From a bacterium (lineage in GTDB: Bacteria > Myxococcota_A > UBA9160 > UBA4427): a DNA stretch of 64,000 nt. This document shows positions 49,599 through 58,246 of the stretch, piece by piece. The translations under genes were made by a program, and so were the position numbers. Where the stretch lies: assembly GCA_024742285.1 (NCBI GenBank), contig JANSYR010000005.1, positions 124,001 to 188,000 of the forward strand. Direction: 5' to 3'. The stretch's first letter is position 1. Every line of letters begins with the position of its first letter. Below the pieces are notes generated by a model. That model saw nothing but the letters and a program-made list of their open reading frames with translations, made no database searches and was not told the DNA's origin.

Positions 49599-50900
49599 CT
49601 ACGGCGCCATCTCGGGCGCCTGCATCGGCGGATCGCCGTCGATCCCCATCAGCTCGCGCAGCTCCTTCAATCGGGTCCACACGTCCGGCGGCAGATACTC
49701 ACCCGAGGCGCCGCCGAAGCCGAGGACCTGCGTCTCTTCCAGCTGCGCGTAGGCGCGTTCGGCGAAGGGTCCCTTCGGATCCGCGCGGATCGCGGCCTCG
49801 AAGTGGCGTTCCGAGAGATTGATCCAGAATCCGTCGAGGCTTCGGTTCTCGACGATGCCGAGCCAATAGTAGGCGCGGGCCGTCTCCATCCGCTCCTCGG
49901 AGGTCGGGTTCCGGGGGGTGGCGGCGCGGCGTGCGCGGTCGACCTCGAGGAAGCGGACCAGCTGGCTCGCCGCAGCGAGGTCGTGGACGAGGCCGTCGCG
50001 ACCGTAGGGGCCGCCGGCGAGGCGTCCGGCTTCGCGGGCCAGGGCGGCGCCGCGGTCCACGCTTCCGGGGCCACCCTCCGCGAGCTCGTTCTCATCGAGG
50101 GCGGCGAGGGCCTTGCGCCAGGTCTCGACGCGCTGTTCGAGGTAGACCGGGACGTCCGGGCGCGCGGCGAACTGGTCGAGGGTCCGTCGGGCGCGCGGGA
50201 CGTCGGTCCGAACGCGGATCGCCACGTTCAGGAAGTCGACGAGGGCGCCGCTCGCGTCGAGCTGGGCCGCGGCGACGTCCGGATCGGCGAGCGCCTGCTC
50301 CCAGAGCGCGAGCGCGTCGTCGAAGCGGCGCACCATCACGCTCAGCCAGGCCTGCTCGCGGAGGTCGAGGGCCTGCACGCGCGCTTCCCTGGTCAGCTCC
50401 TCGGTGAAGGCCGTGTTCGTCGCGTCGGGCAGCCGCGTGTGGCAGGAGACGCAGCTCTGGAGACTGCCGGTGAAGAAGAAGCGCGCCTCTTCGTAGTGGC
50501 CGTGGACGTAGTGGTCGCGGGCGGCGCGAAGGTCGCGTCCGAGCGTGAGGCTGAGCTCGTCGAAGCCCGCCTCGCGCCCCCGCCCGTGCTTCTCGAGGGC
50601 GCTGGCGGCGCGGTCGAGGCGATCGAGGGCGGCGAGGATCTCCTCACGATTCTCGGGAGCCTCCCAGGACGCCTCGTCGAGTCCGAGGGGGACGAGTCGC
50701 TTCATCTCGTCGAAGACCCGACGCATCGTCGGTCGCGGCTGGATCACGGAGCGCGTCTCCGCGACGACGCTGCAGCTGGCGAGGCCGGCCCCCGCCGCCA
50801 GAAGGACGGTGAGTCCGGCGAGCGCCCGTCGTGTCCGACGCCTCCCTACCTTCCGCTGTTCCCCGGTTTCCGATTCGCCTCTCGTCATCATCGCCCCCAT
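49599..50900 (-). CDS. c-type cytochrome-containing lipoprotein, helical
   Basis: 433 aa. Start is one of several close Met (50900 used; Met at 50891 or 50888 also possible). The signal has basic residues then LAGLTVLLAAGAGLASCS, a lipobox (LASC). One heme motif, LQSCVSCHTRL, is found at about residue 150, giving CxxCH. The rest is alpha-helical with TPR-like repeats such as RRFDDALALWEQAL. It could be a periplasmic mono-heme cytochrome with a protein-interaction scaffold, or a cytochrome-c-prime-like sensor. No known family assigned. Located between stress proteins. Confidence 0.6.
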   Translation of the reverse strand: MGAMMTRGESETGEQRKVGRRRTRRALAGLTVLLAAGAGLASCSVVAETRSVIQPRPTMRRVFDEMKRLVPLGLDEASWEAPENREEILAALDRLDRAASALEKHGRGREAGFDELSLTLGRDLRAARDHYVHGHYEEARFFFTGSLQSCVSCHTRLPDATNTAFTEELTREARVQALDLREQAWLSVMVRRFDDALALWEQALADPDVAAAQLDASGALVDFLNVAIRVRTDVPRARRTLDQFAARPDVPVYLEQRVETWRKALAALDENELAEGGPGSVDRGAALAREAGRLAGGPYGRDGLVHDLAAASQLVRFLEVDRARRAATPRNPTSEERMETARAYYWLGIVENRSLDGFWINLSERHFEAAIRADPKGPFAERAYAQLEETQVLGFGGASGEYLPPDVWTRLKELRELMGIDGDPPMQAPEMAP

Positions 50901-51063
50901 TCCATTGGTCGGTCAGACGGATCTGCAACGGACGTGCCGCCGCGTCGCAGCGCTGTCGCGCCGATGAGAGGGGCGGGCGGGGCATGGTGCCACATGCGCG
51001 TCGCAAGGGCTCGACGTGGGGTTCGCATGCGCGCTCGATGTGGATCGCAGGGGGAGCGGTCTC

Positions 51064-51702
51064 TCAGGTCAGCGAGTTCAGGAAGTCGTCGAGTCCGTTG
51101 CCCCGACGAGGGGGCTTCGCCGGCGCCGCATCGTCCCCGAAGGCCGCCTCGATCCGTTCCACGACCGCTTGCTCGGTCCGATGGGTCCCACCGCCGCGCA
51201 GGAAGGTCTTCTCCAGCGCGCCGCTGAGTCGCTTTGCTCGGCCGACCACGTCGTCCCGCAGCCGTACACGCTGCGCCTGCGGAAGGACCTTCGCGAGCTC
51301 ACGCACGTAGGCTTCCCACGCGTCGATGAGCGTCGCCTCGGGCGGTGCGTCGAGCCAGGCGGCGAGGAGTCGTCCGGCGGGCGAGTCGATGCGAATGCCG
51401 AAATGGGCCTCGTCGTCGAGGAGCTGGGAGCGCTCCGCGTTGTCGAGGCTGCGGTCGGCCCAGGCGACGACCACGAGCGGCGCCATCACCAGCGCAGCCA
51501 CGTTCTCGTGGCGCACGCCGAGATCGAGGAGCGGCTCGATGAGCCCGGCGTCGTGGGAGCCGAGGTCGGCGGCGAGTGTCTCGAAGTCGGCGTCGTGTTC
51601 ACGACGCGATCGCATCTCGGCGATCAGCTTCTCGTTGATCCGGTGGAAGAACGCCTCTTCGAGGGCGCGCTCCCGGTCGGCCAGGGGCTTCGAGGTGGAC
51701 AT
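51064..51702 (-). CDS. TerB-like helical protein
   Basis: 212 aa from the ATG at 51700-51702, with AAAGGGAGAAAG upstream. The central APLVVVAWADRSLDNAERSQ and the GIRIDSPAGRLLAAWL segment follow the TerB/DjlA-type pattern (hydrophobic helix, Asp, then E-R). A C-terminal VERIEAAFGDD closes the repeat. TerB is linked to tellurite resistance and stress or phage defence, and binds metal via Asp residues. Some of these Asp positions here are Arg/Asn, so metal binding is doubtful. Divergent from the tandem stress protein; the 260 bp between hold a candidate palindrome. Confidence 0.6.
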   Translation of the reverse strand: MSTSKPLADRERALEEAFFHRINEKLIAEMRSRREHDADFETLAADLGSHDAGLIEPLLDLGVRHENVAALVMAPLVVVAWADRSLDNAERSQLLDDEAHFGIRIDSPAGRLLAAWLDAPPEATLIDAWEAYVRELAKVLPQAQRVRLRDDVVGRAKRLSGALEKTFLRGGGTHRTEQAVVERIEAAFGDDAAPAKPPRRGNGLDDFLNSLT

Positions 51703-51824
51703 CGGGCTCTTTCTCCCTTTCGTGCTTCGCTCTTGCCTCGTGCAGGCTGCGTGCCGGACCAGGGAGGGGGCTCGGGCGGCCCGGGCCTGACTCGGGAGAT
51801 CCGACTGGGGCAGATCGGCGCACA

Positions 51825-51843
51825 TTGAGTCATTTCGACACAA
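51825..51843. promoter_or_regulatory. Inverted repeat TTGnGTC-N5-GACnCAA in divergent stress-gene region
   Basis: TTGAGTCATTTCGACACAA has two 7-base arms that match at six of seven positions. It lies between the starts of the TerB-like gene (51702) and the tandem Usp gene (51963). Arms begin TTG and end CAA, as in CRP/FNR-type sites, but the spacing is longer than the FNR consensus. It could be a shared operator. Confidence 0.45.
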
Positions 51844-51962
51844 GTTTCGGAGGTTGCGCGGCTGTCGACGCGGCTGGGGCAATCGGACGATGGCATGCGG
51901 GATGCACCTCGATTCCGTTGCAGCCACGCCTTCGGCGCGAGGCGTGAAGGAGGACGCACGGC

Positions 51963-52889
51963 ATGGCAGGACGAGAGGGCAGCGGCATTCATACGATCTT
52001 CTGTGCGACGGATTTCTCGGACACGAGCGAGCTCGCGGTCCGACACGCGGCGGCCCTGGCCCGGCGTCACGCGGCGCAGGTCATCCTCGCGCACGTCGTG
52101 GAGCCGCTTCCGGTCGAGCCCTATCCGCTTCCGATGGCGCTCCCGGAAGGCGAGGCCGAGCTCGGCAAGCGGGCCATGGCACGGCTCGAGGCGGTCGCCG
52201 AGTGCCTGCGCGAGGACGGGTTCGCCGTCGAGACCGAGCACGCCGTGGGGCCGCCCGGGCCGCAGCTCGTCGAGATGATCAGGAAGTCCGACGCGAATCT
52301 GGTCGTGATCGGAACGAGGGGGCAGACGGGCCTGCAGCACCTGCTGCTCGGAAGCACCGCAGAGCACCTCGTCCGACGTTCCCCCGTGCCCGTCCTCACG
52401 ATCCATCCCGAAGACCATGCGACGGTCGAGAAGCCGCGCCGGGTGATCGTGCCGACGGATCTCTCCGACGACGCGGAGGTCGCCCTGGATGCCTTCCTCG
52501 AGCTCTTCAGGCCGGAGGACGTGCCGCAGGTCGAGCTCGCCTTCGCGGATTCGATTCCGCCCTATCTCGCGTCGATGAGCCACGACGAGCTGGCGAAGGC
52601 CGACCGCCCCGATGCGCGGCGGGACGAGCTCGTCTCCCACCTCCAGCCGATGATCACGCGACTCGAGGAGCGTGGCTTCCGGGTCGAGCTCCGGGTCCTC
52701 GACGGCGGGCCGGTCGAGGCGGTGACCGGGCTGGCGGACATCGATGGTGCGGATCTGATCGTGATGAGCACGCATGGGCGATCGGCGATCGCGAACTTCC
52801 TGCTCGGGCGGACGGCGCAGCGCGTCGTCCAGCGCGCACCCTGTCCGGTCCTCACCGTGTGCCCGCAGCGGCGATTGGCGACGCCGTAG
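51963..52889 (+). CDS. Tandem universal stress protein (two Usp domains)
   Basis: 308 aa. First domain starts HTIFCATDFSDTSELAVRHA and has the ATP loop GTRGQTGLQHLLLGSTAEHLV (about 118-138). The second starts RVIVPTDLSDDAEVALDA and has STHGRSAIANFLLGRTAQRVV, where the terminal Ser/Thr of the loop is kept as Thr. Each carries PVLT at the end. Double-domain Usp proteins are common in stress responses to oxygen limitation or starvation. It begins 260 bp from the TerB-like gene. Converges with the DUF188 gene. Confidence 0.9.
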   Translation: MAGREGSGIHTIFCATDFSDTSELAVRHAAALARRHAAQVILAHVVEPLPVEPYPLPMALPEGEAELGKRAMARLEAVAECLREDGFAVETEHAVGPPGPQLVEMIRKSDANLVVIGTRGQTGLQHLLLGSTAEHLVRRSPVPVLTIHPEDHATVEKPRRVIVPTDLSDDAEVALDAFLELFRPEDVPQVELAFADSIPPYLASMSHDELAKADRPDARRDELVSHLQPMITRLEERGFRVELRVLDGGPVEAVTGLADIDGADLIVMSTHGRSAIANFLLGRTAQRVVQRAPCPVLTVCPQRRLATP

Positions 52890-52922
52890 CCCGGTCGCTC
52901 TGGTCCGGCAGGGCGTCGCGTC

Positions 52923-53390
52923 TCAGCGGCCCGCGGACGTCTCGCCGCGGAGGGCGCGATGGGCGATCCGGTCGAGCTCTCCCGAGAATCGGGAGCGCTC
53001 CCGGGCGCCGAGTGGGCGGGGGCCGCCGGTGGCGGTTCCCGATTCCCGGAGCGTGGCCTTGATCTCGCGGGTCGCCAGCGCGCCGCCGATCGAGTCGGGG
53101 GTGAACTCGCGCCCGTTCGTGCCGAGTGCGAAGGCGCCCACCTCGAGGCAGCGCGCGGCGAGCGGGATATCGGCGGTGATCACGATGTCGCCGGCGCGGA
53201 TCTCCTCCGCAATCCAGTCGTCGGCGGCATCGGGCCCGTCCGGGACGACGATCATCTCGACGCCCAGGTCCGTCGGAACGTGCATGCGCTGGTTGGCGAC
53301 GACGACCACCGCGAGTCCCAGGCGCGCCGCGACGGCATAGACCTCGTCCTTCACCGGGCAGGCATCGCCGTCGACGAAGATGTCGCTCAT
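52923..53390 (-). CDS. DUF188 (YaiI/YqxD) family protein
   Basis: 155 aa. IFVDGDACPVKDEVYAVAAR then VANQRMHVP, DAADDWIAEEI, ITADIPLAARC and FTPDSIGGALATRE are the hallmark positions of the YaiI/YqxD family, PIN-like nucleases judged by fold. Its start overlaps the metacaspase stop by 4 bp (ATGA), so both are made from one message. The acidic residues (Asp7, Asp9, Asp residues at 50s and 70s) could bind Mg2+. Function of the family is unproven. Confidence 0.88.
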   Translation of the reverse strand: MSDIFVDGDACPVKDEVYAVAARLGLAVVVVANQRMHVPTDLGVEMIVVPDGPDAADDWIAEEIRAGDIVITADIPLAARCLEVGAFALGTNGREFTPDSIGGALATREIKATLRESGTATGGPRPLGARERSRFSGELDRIAHRALRGETSAGR

Positions 53391-54730
53391 CGGGCGGAGG
53401 GCTCCGCGCGCACGAAGAGGAAGTCGCCGCCCTCGTGGCCCGCCTTGCGGATGTCGGCCAGCTCCGGCGCCTGGTCGGCGGCGAGCATGACCGGACGACG
53501 GATCCTCGCGTAGAGGGTCGTGGAGTCGAGGATGCCCTGGTTCGCGTCGAGGACGTCGATGAAGTGGCGCGCGAAGGCGGAGTGGCCGCCGCCTCCGCCA
53601 TCGACCACCGGCTCGAGGCCGCCCGAGGAGAGGACGATCCGGGCGCGCTGGGACGAGAGCCGGTCGAGGTAGTCGGGCGTGCGAACGGGGGCGACCTTGA
53701 TGCCGCGGGTGAGCGTGCCGGAATAGCAGCTGTCCGCGACGATCATCACGTGTTTCGCCTGGATCGATCGGAGATAGCCCGTGATCGTGGCGTTCGAGAT
53801 CCAGTGGATGTCGCTGTCCGCGTCGGCATCGACGGGCAGCCAGTACCCCTCGTCGGCGTCGCGGTCGAGCCAGCCGTGGCCGGCGTAGTAGATCAACAGG
53901 TTGTCGGAGGCGGACATCGTCTCGCGATAGCTGCGCAGGGCGCGCAGGATCTCGGCGCGGGTCGCATCCTCGAGGACGGTGACCTCGAAGCCGTAGCGAC
54001 GCTCGAGGAGCGCGGCGACGGTCCGCGCGTCGTTCCGCGCGGTCACGAGCTTCGGCAGACGCGCGTAGTCGTCGTTGCCGATCACGAGGGCGTGGTAGCC
54101 GCCGAAGCGGGCGCGCTCCGACGAAGAGAGCGGCGTGTCCGCAGCCTCGTTCGCGTCGCCAGGGGCGGGGAGGTCGATCGCGCTCGGGGACATCGCGGAG
54201 GCGCTCTCGCCGGGGCGGCGCGTCGTGCCGTCGCGGGCGACGATCCGATCGCTCTCGAGCTGCGCCGCGTACCACTCCGGATCGTCGAGCTCGACCGGCA
54301 GCATCGTGTAGTTCACGACGCCGACCGGTCCGCGCGTGACCAGCGTCAGGCGATCGGGGTGGGCGGTGATCGTGGTGGGGCCGCCGGTGCCGATGTCGCT
54401 TCCGTGATAGGTCGTGGGGCCGGTCTGGAGGAGGTCGCGAGCGGTGACCTGGCCCGGGTCCGTGCGAACGGGACCGATCGCGAGGGGGTCGAGGATCCAG
54501 ATCCGGCCGGCCTCGGCCCGGTAACGCTTTCCGTTCTCCTGCAGGATGTAGATCCCGTCGATCGGGAGCGGCGTGCCCGGCGGGACCTCGGCCACCGTCG
54601 GCAGCGGGACGCGGACGCCGGCACAGCCGACGGCGCCGGCGGCGAGCAGGGCGACGAACACCAGCGCTGCCCATCCACCGGTGGCCGGGAAGGAGCGTCG
54701 TCGGCGTGTTCGCGGAGCGGAGGAGGTCAC
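53387..54730 (-). CDS. Caspase-like (peptidase C14) lipoprotein, metacaspase-type
   Basis: 447 aa. Signal with lipobox AAGAVGC (Cys36), then an N-terminal beta-rich region of about 170 residues without known domain. The C14 domain starts at YHALVIGNDDYARLP. The catalytic dyad is the His in LIYYAGHGW (about residue 284) and the Cys in IVADSCYSG (about 333). It would cut after basic residues, as metacaspases do. Anchored in the membrane facing the periplasm. It is translationally coupled to DUF188. Its role (defence, development or cell death) is open. Confidence 0.85.
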   Translation of the reverse strand: MTSSAPRTRRRRSFPATGGWAALVFVALLAAGAVGCAGVRVPLPTVAEVPPGTPLPIDGIYILQENGKRYRAEAGRIWILDPLAIGPVRTDPGQVTARDLLQTGPTTYHGSDIGTGGPTTITAHPDRLTLVTRGPVGVVNYTMLPVELDDPEWYAAQLESDRIVARDGTTRRPGESASAMSPSAIDLPAPGDANEAADTPLSSSERARFGGYHALVIGNDDYARLPKLVTARNDARTVAALLERRYGFEVTVLEDATRAEILRALRSYRETMSASDNLLIYYAGHGWLDRDADEGYWLPVDADADSDIHWISNATITGYLRSIQAKHVMIVADSCYSGTLTRGIKVAPVRTPDYLDRLSSQRARIVLSSGGLEPVVDGGGGGHSAFARHFIDVLDANQGILDSTTLYARIRRPVMLAADQAPELADIRKAGHEGGDFLFVRAEPSAR

Positions 54731-54819
54731 GGGCGTCTCTCGAAGAGGGGGGTCGGCGCGGGCGCGGATCTCGGAGTGCCCTCGTCGCGCGTTTCGGTTC
54801 CGGCGCCCCGAGCCGGAGA

Positions 54820-55914
54820 CTAGCGCTCCGCGAGGGCCTCACGGGCCTCGCATTCGAGCGGGCGCTGCCAGCCGTCCTCCCGATCGGGGAGGCGGCCGAG
54901 CAGCAGGCGGCCGAGCCGTTCGATCGCGTCGGTCGGCGGGACCTCGCGCGGGAAGCGGACCGGGTCGGCGAGGAGCTCGCCCTGTTCGGTCACCCGGGCT
55001 TCGATCCCCCACGCACCGCGGGCCTCGGGGCTCGCCCAGGCGTAGCGGACGTCTTCGAGCCGCACGCGCAGGACGCCGCCCGGCTCGTGGTGGACGAAGG
55101 TCGCCACGTCCTCGTCCGCGTGCCAGCGCATCATCTGCGTCTGCCACGCGGCATCGACCGCGGCGAGCGCGGGGGAGGGCGGCGGGCGTGGATGCATGCG
55201 CCACGCCGGACAGTCCCACTCCTGCCAGCTGTGAAGGCCGACGACGACGCCCTCGTCGGCGCGAGCGACGAAGCCGCGGGTCCAGGGTTGGAGGAAGGTG
55301 GGATAGGCGCGCACGCGTTCGAGCCGTCCGTAGATCGGTTCGAGGCGGTCGCGCAGGTCGCTCACCACCCGTTCGTTCACGACGAGACCCAGGGCGAGAT
55401 AGGCGGACGAGAGGGTCACGCCCGCGAGCAGACCCAGTCGCCGGGTGGCCTCGGGAAGCGAGCGACGCAACGCGATCAGCACGCCGGCGCCGAGCATCAG
55501 GCTGTAGGCCGGGTCGACGATGGCGACGCCGTTCCAGGCGAAGCGGGTCCGATCGAAGGGCGCGAAGAACTGCGTGCCGTAGGGCGTGAACCCGTCGAGG
55601 AGCGGATGGGTCAGGAGCGCGAAGATCCCGATCCGGATCCAGCCGGGGAGCGTGTCCTCCCGTCCGAGGTCCCTCCAGCGCCAGAGCAGATAGCCGAGGA
55701 GCGGGCCGGCGACGAAGCCGAACCAGAGGGAGTGGGTCGTCCCGCGGTGGTAGAGCCAGCTTCCATAGCCGTCGTGCAGAGGGCCGAGGAGGACGTCGAG
55801 GTCCGGCGACATGCCGATCACGGCGCCCCATCCGAGGGCGCGTCCGCGCAGCGTCTTGCCGGCGACGAGCTCCGCCGTGGCGGCGCCGAGCAGCGCCTGG
55901 GTCGCGGGCTCCAA
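54820..55914 (-). CDS. DUF457/YdjM-like membrane-bound metal-dependent hydrolase
   Basis: 364 aa from a TTG at 55912-55914 (LEPATQALLGAATAEL; family members start MDPLTQ), with GGAGA eight bases upstream. Metal ligands are HRGTTHS and THPLLDGF, plus MSPDLDVL. About four membrane helices follow (IRIGIFALLTH, LMLGAGVLIAL, LGLLAGVTLSSAYLALG). The periplasmic C-terminal half is hydrophilic with many Trp/His. DUF457 proteins are LexA-regulated in Escherichia coli; the biochemistry is uncertain. A divergent epimerase starts at 56052. Confidence 0.8.
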   Translation of the reverse strand: MEPATQALLGAATAELVAGKTLRGRALGWGAVIGMSPDLDVLLGPLHDGYGSWLYHRGTTHSLWFGFVAGPLLGYLLWRWRDLGREDTLPGWIRIGIFALLTHPLLDGFTPYGTQFFAPFDRTRFAWNGVAIVDPAYSLMLGAGVLIALRRSLPEATRRLGLLAGVTLSSAYLALGLVVNERVVSDLRDRLEPIYGRLERVRAYPTFLQPWTRGFVARADEGVVVGLHSWQEWDCPAWRMHPRPPPSPALAAVDAAWQTQMMRWHADEDVATFVHHEPGGVLRVRLEDVRYAWASPEARGAWGIEARVTEQGELLADPVRFPREVPPTDAIERLGRLLLGRLPDREDGWQRPLECEAREALAER

Positions 55915-56051
55915 GGGCGGGTCTCCGTTCGATTGGGCGCGCGGAGCGTCGCCTACGCATGCCGGAATGGCAAGCGGAGGTGCCGTGCGCGGCGGCGGAC
56001 AGGTCCCTAGGATCAGTCGGCAGCCCGAAGCGTGAAAAGAGAGGACGGACG

Positions 56052-56981
56052 ATGGCGAAGATCGAAGGACAGCGGATTCTGGTGACGGGGCCGGCGGGAC
56101 AGATCGCGTTCCCGCTCGCGGCACGTCTGGCCAAGGACAACGAAGTCTTCGGAGTCGCGCGCTTCAGTGACGGGGCGACCCGCGAGCGCTGCGAAGCGGC
56201 CGGGATCGAGACCGCCGTGGTCGACCTCGCACACCCGGACTGGTCGAAGACGCCCGAGCAGTTCGACTACGTCCTCCATCTCGCCGCGGTGATCGTGCCG
56301 GGCGAGGACTACGACACGTCGATCGAGATCAACGCCGGCGGCACGGGCCACGTCATGTCGCGTTTCCGGGACGCGAAGGCGTGCTTGATGATGTCGACCT
56401 GCGGTGTGTACGCGCCGCCGCGTGACTACGGAAAGGCGGTTCTCGAGACGGACCCCCTCGGCGGATCGCCCCAGCCCTACGCGCCGACCTACTGCGTCTC
56501 GAAGATCTCGCAGGAAGCCGTCGCCAAGTTCGCGGCCCAGGAGTTCGGGCTGCCGACGACCATCGCGCGCATGAACGCGGCCTACGGCGACAACGGCGGC
56601 TTTCCGTCGATGATCGCCGACATGGTGCTCGGCGGGATCACCGTCCAGGCGATGCCGAAGGGGCAGGGCGACGTCGCCTCCCCGATCCACGAGGACGACA
56701 TCTACGCACACACGTCGGGACTCCTCGAAGCGGCGTCCGTCCCCGCCACGATCGTCAACTGGGGCGGCGACGAGGGCGTCGGGGTCGGCGAGATGGCCGA
56801 GTACGTCGCCGCGCGCCTGGGTCGCGAGGCGAAGGTCGAGTACGGCGCCGACGGGATCCACCAGTACTGGCTCGACCCGGCGAAGCGGATCGAGCTCGCG
56901 GGGGCGTGCGACGTGCCCTGGCGCGAGGGCGTGGACCGGATGCTGCGCGCGCGTCACCCGGAGATCGAGCTCCAGGGCTGA
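56052..56981 (+). CDS. NAD-dependent epimerase/dehydratase (extended SDR)
   Basis: 309 aa. Nucleotide loop VTGPAGQIAFPLAARL (residues 11-26), active-site region MMSTCGVYAPP and YCVSK. The variant nucleotide loop GPAGQIA is unusual. C-terminal sequence WREGVDRML fits sugar-nucleotide type SDRs. Substrate could be a nucleotide sugar or steroid-like ketone. A TAGGAT box lies at 56008-56013. It converges with the next epimerase; only nine bases separate them. Confidence 0.8.
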   Translation: MAKIEGQRILVTGPAGQIAFPLAARLAKDNEVFGVARFSDGATRERCEAAGIETAVVDLAHPDWSKTPEQFDYVLHLAAVIVPGEDYDTSIEINAGGTGHVMSRFRDAKACLMMSTCGVYAPPRDYGKAVLETDPLGGSPQPYAPTYCVSKISQEAVAKFAAQEFGLPTTIARMNAAYGDNGGFPSMIADMVLGGITVQAMPKGQGDVASPIHEDDIYAHTSGLLEAASVPATIVNWGGDEGVGVGEMAEYVAARLGREAKVEYGADGIHQYWLDPAKRIELAGACDVPWREGVDRMLRARHPEIELQG

Positions 56982-56990
56982 GTCGCGATC

Positions 56991-58085
56991 TCAGCTCGTC
57001 CCCTCCCGGACCATCCGGATCAGCTCGTCTTCGAAGGCGAAGTCGAACTCCTGGGTGTCCGGGAGACCGGCGTCCTGATACCAGCGCCAGGTCCGCTCGA
57101 GCGACGCGCGGAACGTGAGCTCCGGCTCCCAGCCGACGTGGCGGCGTAGCTTCTCGACGGAGTAGAAGACGCTCCGGTCCCAGGTATGGATGTTGGGCGC
57201 GATCTGCTGGACGAGGACCGAGAGCATGAATCGGTTCATCTGCATCGCGTTCTGCTGCATGTCGCTCGAGCGGATGTCGACTTTGCTCTCGGGCCTCGGC
57301 ATCTCGATCTGGAGGTCGCCGGACCAGAGCCGGTCCATCATGGCGGCCGGAATGAAGAGCTTCTCGACGTTCTTGCCGAGGAGACTCGCGCACTCGTCGA
57401 CGTAGCCTTCCTGGGTGAAGTAGTCGCCGCCCGTCAGGTTGTAGCGCTCGCCGAAGGTGATCGGCTGGCCGAGCACCATCCGCAGAGCGCGCGCCTGGTC
57501 GTCGGCGTGGCCGATCTGCTGGACCGTTCGGCCGTTGCCAGGGATGAGGATGGGGCGCCCTCGGAGCACGCGCTGGAACATCCGCTGCTCGCGGTCCGGG
57601 ATGATGTTGCCCGCTCCCATCACCATCGACAGCGCGACGGTCGTCGCCGGGAAACGGTTCTCGCGCCACTCGCGGCGGAGGATGTCCTCGCAGGCCAGCT
57701 TGTTCTTCCCGTACGCGTTCTGGTCGTCGCCGCGCTCGTCGGGGTGGTTCTCGCCGATGGGGAGCAGGTCCGTCGCGGCGTAGGTCACCGTCGAGCTGAT
57801 GAAGACGTAGTGGGCGATTCGGCCGCGGAAGATGTCGACCATGAGCTCGACGTCTGCGGGCAGGTAGGCGCTGACGTCGATCACCGCGTCCACGTCGACC
57901 GCCCCGAGCACGTCGCGCATCTGCGCTTCGTCGGTCCGGTCGGCGACGACGCGCTCGACCCGGTGGGGGAGGTCCGCTTCGGTCTTGCCGCGGTTCAGGA
58001 CCACGACGTCGTGGCCTGTGCGATCGAGCTCGTGCACGAGCGCGAGACCGTTGAACTGCGTGCCGCCCATGACGAGGACTCTCAT
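56991..58085 (-). CDS. NAD-dependent epimerase (extended SDR), isoflavone-reductase/CSP41-like
   Basis: 364 aa from MRVLVMGGTQFNGLA (ATG 58083-58085), GGAAGGA six bases upstream. GGTQFNG is the atypical-SDR nucleotide loop. Active-site Ser in FISSTVTYA and YGKNK (Tyr-Lys). Substrate-cap region GNGRTVQQIGHADD is like the plant CSP41/RNA-binding SDR branch, as is VFYSVEKLRRHVGWEPELTF. Probably acts on a sugar-nucleotide or uses NAD structurally. Upstream 161 bp to the cyclase gene are the shared promoter area. Confidence 0.8.
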   Translation of the reverse strand: MRVLVMGGTQFNGLALVHELDRTGHDVVVLNRGKTEADLPHRVERVVADRTDEAQMRDVLGAVDVDAVIDVSAYLPADVELMVDIFRGRIAHYVFISSTVTYAATDLLPIGENHPDERGDDQNAYGKNKLACEDILRREWRENRFPATTVALSMVMGAGNIIPDREQRMFQRVLRGRPILIPGNGRTVQQIGHADDQARALRMVLGQPITFGERYNLTGGDYFTQEGYVDECASLLGKNVEKLFIPAAMMDRLWSGDLQIEMPRPESKVDIRSSDMQQNAMQMNRFMLSVLVQQIAPNIHTWDRSVFYSVEKLRRHVGWEPELTFRASLERTWRWYQDAGLPDTQEFDFAFEDELIRMVREGTS

Positions 58086-58246
58086 CGCGATCCTTCCTTG
58101 CGGTTGCATCCGCGCCGGCGCGCGGGTGACTCGGTAGGCGTGCGAGCATACACCGCTCACCGCGGCGCGGAGGGAGTGGTGGAGGGCCTCGTCGCAGGCC
58201 ATCATGGACCCCCAGGGCGCCGCGGCGCCGAGGGGAGGGACGAACG

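Noticed and set aside
49560-51227. 555-codon plus-strand frame
   Set aside because: Antisense to the heme lipoprotein, where CxxCH and a lipobox are seen on the minus strand.
52923-54730. Known bacterial gasdermin-caspase defence system
   Set aside because: No gasdermin-like pore protein or other defence gene is adjacent, and the caspase is a lipoprotein.
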